DNA of 6,924 nt, taken from the NCBI GenBank assembly GCA_003343685.1, contig QAKS01000029.1, positions 1 through 6,924 on the forward strand, read 5' to 3'. Below are positions 6,035 through 6,924 of the stretch, in pieces (the first letter of the stretch is position 1; every line of letters starts with the position of its first letter). Origin of the DNA: Clostridiales bacterium. GTDB taxonomy: Bacteria; Bacillota; Clostridia; Christensenellales; Christensenellaceae. The notes beneath the pieces were generated by a model. It was not told the origin of the DNA, made no database searches, and saw only the letters and a list, made by a program, of their open reading frames with translations. The position numbers and the translations under genes are program-made.

Positions 6035-6733
6035 TTAGGCTTCAAATTTATATCCATATCCAACTACTGTTTTGATATAATTTCTGCCGTCAGAGTGTAT
6101 TTTTAGTTTTTTGCGTATTTGAAAGATTGTATTCTCTACAGCGTGAAAACAGCCGTTTGCAGCTTCGTGCCAAACCGCTTCATAAATCTGCTGTTTGGTG
6201 AAGGCCACCCCCGGGTTTGAATACAGCATATAAAGCACATCAAATTCTTTTACAGACAAGTCAATGTCTTTTGCGTTCACATTTACTCTGTGTTCGGATA
6301 AATTAACGCATATCCGTGCGGAGGGTTCGCTGACACCGAAATATTGCCGGGCATCAATACAATCAAAGCGCAGTTGCTCCAACAACAGCGACATATTTTC
6401 AAACCTGCGCGGCTGCCTGAGCAGCGCATAGAGTTTAATTGTCAATGTGTCGCCATAAATATCTTGGTTGAAATGGAGAATATGCGTCTCAATGGAAATA
6501 TCTAGGTCATTGTCGATAGTGGGGCGGCGGCCGACATTTGTAATTCCTAAAAACACTTTTTCACGCAGATATGTTTTTGCCGCATACACGCCAACCTCCG
6601 GGACAGCCAAATCCGGCAGAATTTCCAAATTAGCTGTGGGCATCCCTACTAATTTTCCTATGCCTCTGCCATGCACAATTTTTCCTGAAAGGGTGTACAA
6701 AGGAGTTGTTTGTATCATATATTCTTTTTTCAC
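6035..6733 (-). CDS. Riboflavin kinase domain fused to an OmpR/PhoB-type winged-helix DNA-binding domain
   Basis: This 232-residue protein has two recognisable parts. Residues 14-132 are a bacterial-type riboflavin kinase, as in the C-terminal half of RibF: the G-rich HGRGIGKLVGMPTAN (21-35) with the PTAN motif at 32-35, GVYAAKTYL (48-56), NVGRRPTID (66-74), the IETHILHF strand with Glu82 matching the catalytic Glu, IYG (92-94) and the closing helix with LRFDCIDAR. The N-terminal FAD synthetase domain of RibF is absent. Residues 138-231 form a winged-helix domain of the OmpR/PhoB C-terminal type: LSVKEFDVLYMLYSNPG, KQQIYEAVW, the recognition helix near 197-210 with QIRKKL, and the wing YIKTVVGYGYKF. 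The start is GTG at 6733, with GAGGT 8 bases upstream, overlapping the stop of the preceding transporter-like gene. The likely role is conversion of riboflavin to FMN coupled to flavin-responsive transcription control. Both domains are clear; the coupling is inference. Confidence 0.88.
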   Translation of the reverse strand: MKKEYMIQTTPLYTLSGKIVHGRGIGKLVGMPTANLEILPDLAVPEVGVYAAKTYLREKVFLGITNVGRRPTIDNDLDISIETHILHFNQDIYGDTLTIKLYALLRQPRRFENMSLLLEQLRFDCIDARQYFGVSEPSARICVNLSEHRVNVNAKDIDLSVKEFDVLYMLYSNPGVAFTKQQIYEAVWHEAANGCFHAVENTIFQIRKKLKIHSDGRNYIKTVVGYGYKFEA

Positions 6734-6924
6734 GTTACATTACCTCGTTGATTGAATAGGATAAAAAGGATACAGGCTGCAATGATAATGCCGGAGAATA
6801 CCATCAAACCGATATGTTTTTGTGGCTGTTTGGAATCGTTTGTTTTTACCGTGCCGGTTTTTCTTAAAGCTTGAACGATAGGCCTATAGAGTAAAAATGT
6901 AAACGCCGCGTTAAGTCCGCCTTT
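6730..6924 (-). CDS. ECF transporter S component, probably riboflavin-type (RibU-like), C-terminal fragment
   Basis: The frame is open from the window edge on the minus strand and encodes the last 64 residues of a membrane protein, ending at TGA 6732-6730. It begins KGGLNAAFTFLLYRPIVQAL, which resembles the last core helix of ECF-type substrate-binding subunits (family pattern F-N-x-x-K-G followed by T-F-L-L-Y-K). A polar linker (residues 21-37) follows, then a second hydrophobic segment of about 20 residues (GLMVFSGIIIAACILFILF) and a short tail NQRGNVT. The stop overlaps the GTG start of the riboflavin kinase fusion by four bases (GTGA), so the two are almost certainly co-translated. Riboflavin specificity is inferred mainly from that neighbour. 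The extra C-terminal membrane segment seems unusual for the six-helix S-component core. Another small vitamin transporter, or an unrelated membrane protein, is possible. Confidence 0.6.
   Translation of the reverse strand, partial: KGGLNAAFTFLLYRPIVQALRKTGTVKTNDSKQPQKHIGLMVFSGIIIAACILFILFNQRGNVT
6742..6746 (-). promoter_or_regulatory. Ribosome binding site supporting the GTG start of the kinase-regulator fusion
   Basis: On the minus strand GAGGT lies 8 bases before the GTG at 6733-6731, inside the last codons of the upstream gene. The first in-frame ATG (6718) has only a weak purine stretch in front, so GTG is preferred. Confidence 0.6.

Noticed and set aside
6468..6755. 95-codon plus-strand frame opposite the riboflavin kinase domain
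   Set aside because: It is a shadow of the minus-strand kinase gene, with no family resemblance.

Overview
The window looks like chromosomal DNA of an anaerobic, Clostridia-like Firmicute. The signs are strong AGGAGG-type ribosome sites, a tightly packed molybdenum hydroxylase operon of the kind found in gut and sediment anaerobes, an ECF-type vitamin transporter and a one-component regulator. No taxonomic marker is present, so this assignment is inference.

Positions 1-5047 (+) hold a three-gene operon for a multi-subunit molybdenum hydroxylase of the xanthine dehydrogenase / CO dehydrogenase / 4-hydroxybenzoyl-CoA reductase superfamily. In order these are the 3' part of the [2Fe-2S] small subunit (1-300), the molybdopterin large subunit (293-2665, overlapping by 8 bases) and an oversized FAD subunit (2678-5047, 12-base gap). 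The FAD subunit is a CoxM/HcrB-type flavoprotein interrupted by a complete GltD-like iron-sulfur/FAD/NAD(P) oxidoreductase module of about 470 residues. Electrons would pass from the Mo site through the small-subunit clusters and FAD to the built-in pyridine-nucleotide module, or in reverse. The substrate cannot be read from the sequence.

Positions 5048-5286 are intergenic. They hold a strong 15-bp hairpin just after the operon, a good sigma-A type promoter, and an imperfect inverted repeat that could be an operator. A TetR-family regulator follows at 5287-5952 (+).

Positions 6035-6924 (-) converge on the TetR gene and hold a second, unrelated operon. Its upstream member, cut by the window edge, has the look of the C-terminus of an ECF transporter substrate-binding (S) component, plausibly RibU. 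Its stop codon overlaps by 4 bases (GTGA) the GTG start of a 232-residue protein that joins an intact-looking bacterial riboflavin kinase domain to an OmpR/PhoB-type winged-helix DNA-binding domain. Together they suggest a riboflavin uptake and flavin-sensing module in which the kinase that traps riboflavin as FMN may also be the transcription factor. This is the most novel item in the window.

Both halves concern flavin: the hydroxylase FAD subunit should bind two FADs, and the minus-strand operon appears to import and phosphorylate riboflavin. Nothing in the sequence shows that they are co-regulated. No RNA genes, CRISPR arrays, insertion sequences or phage genes were seen.
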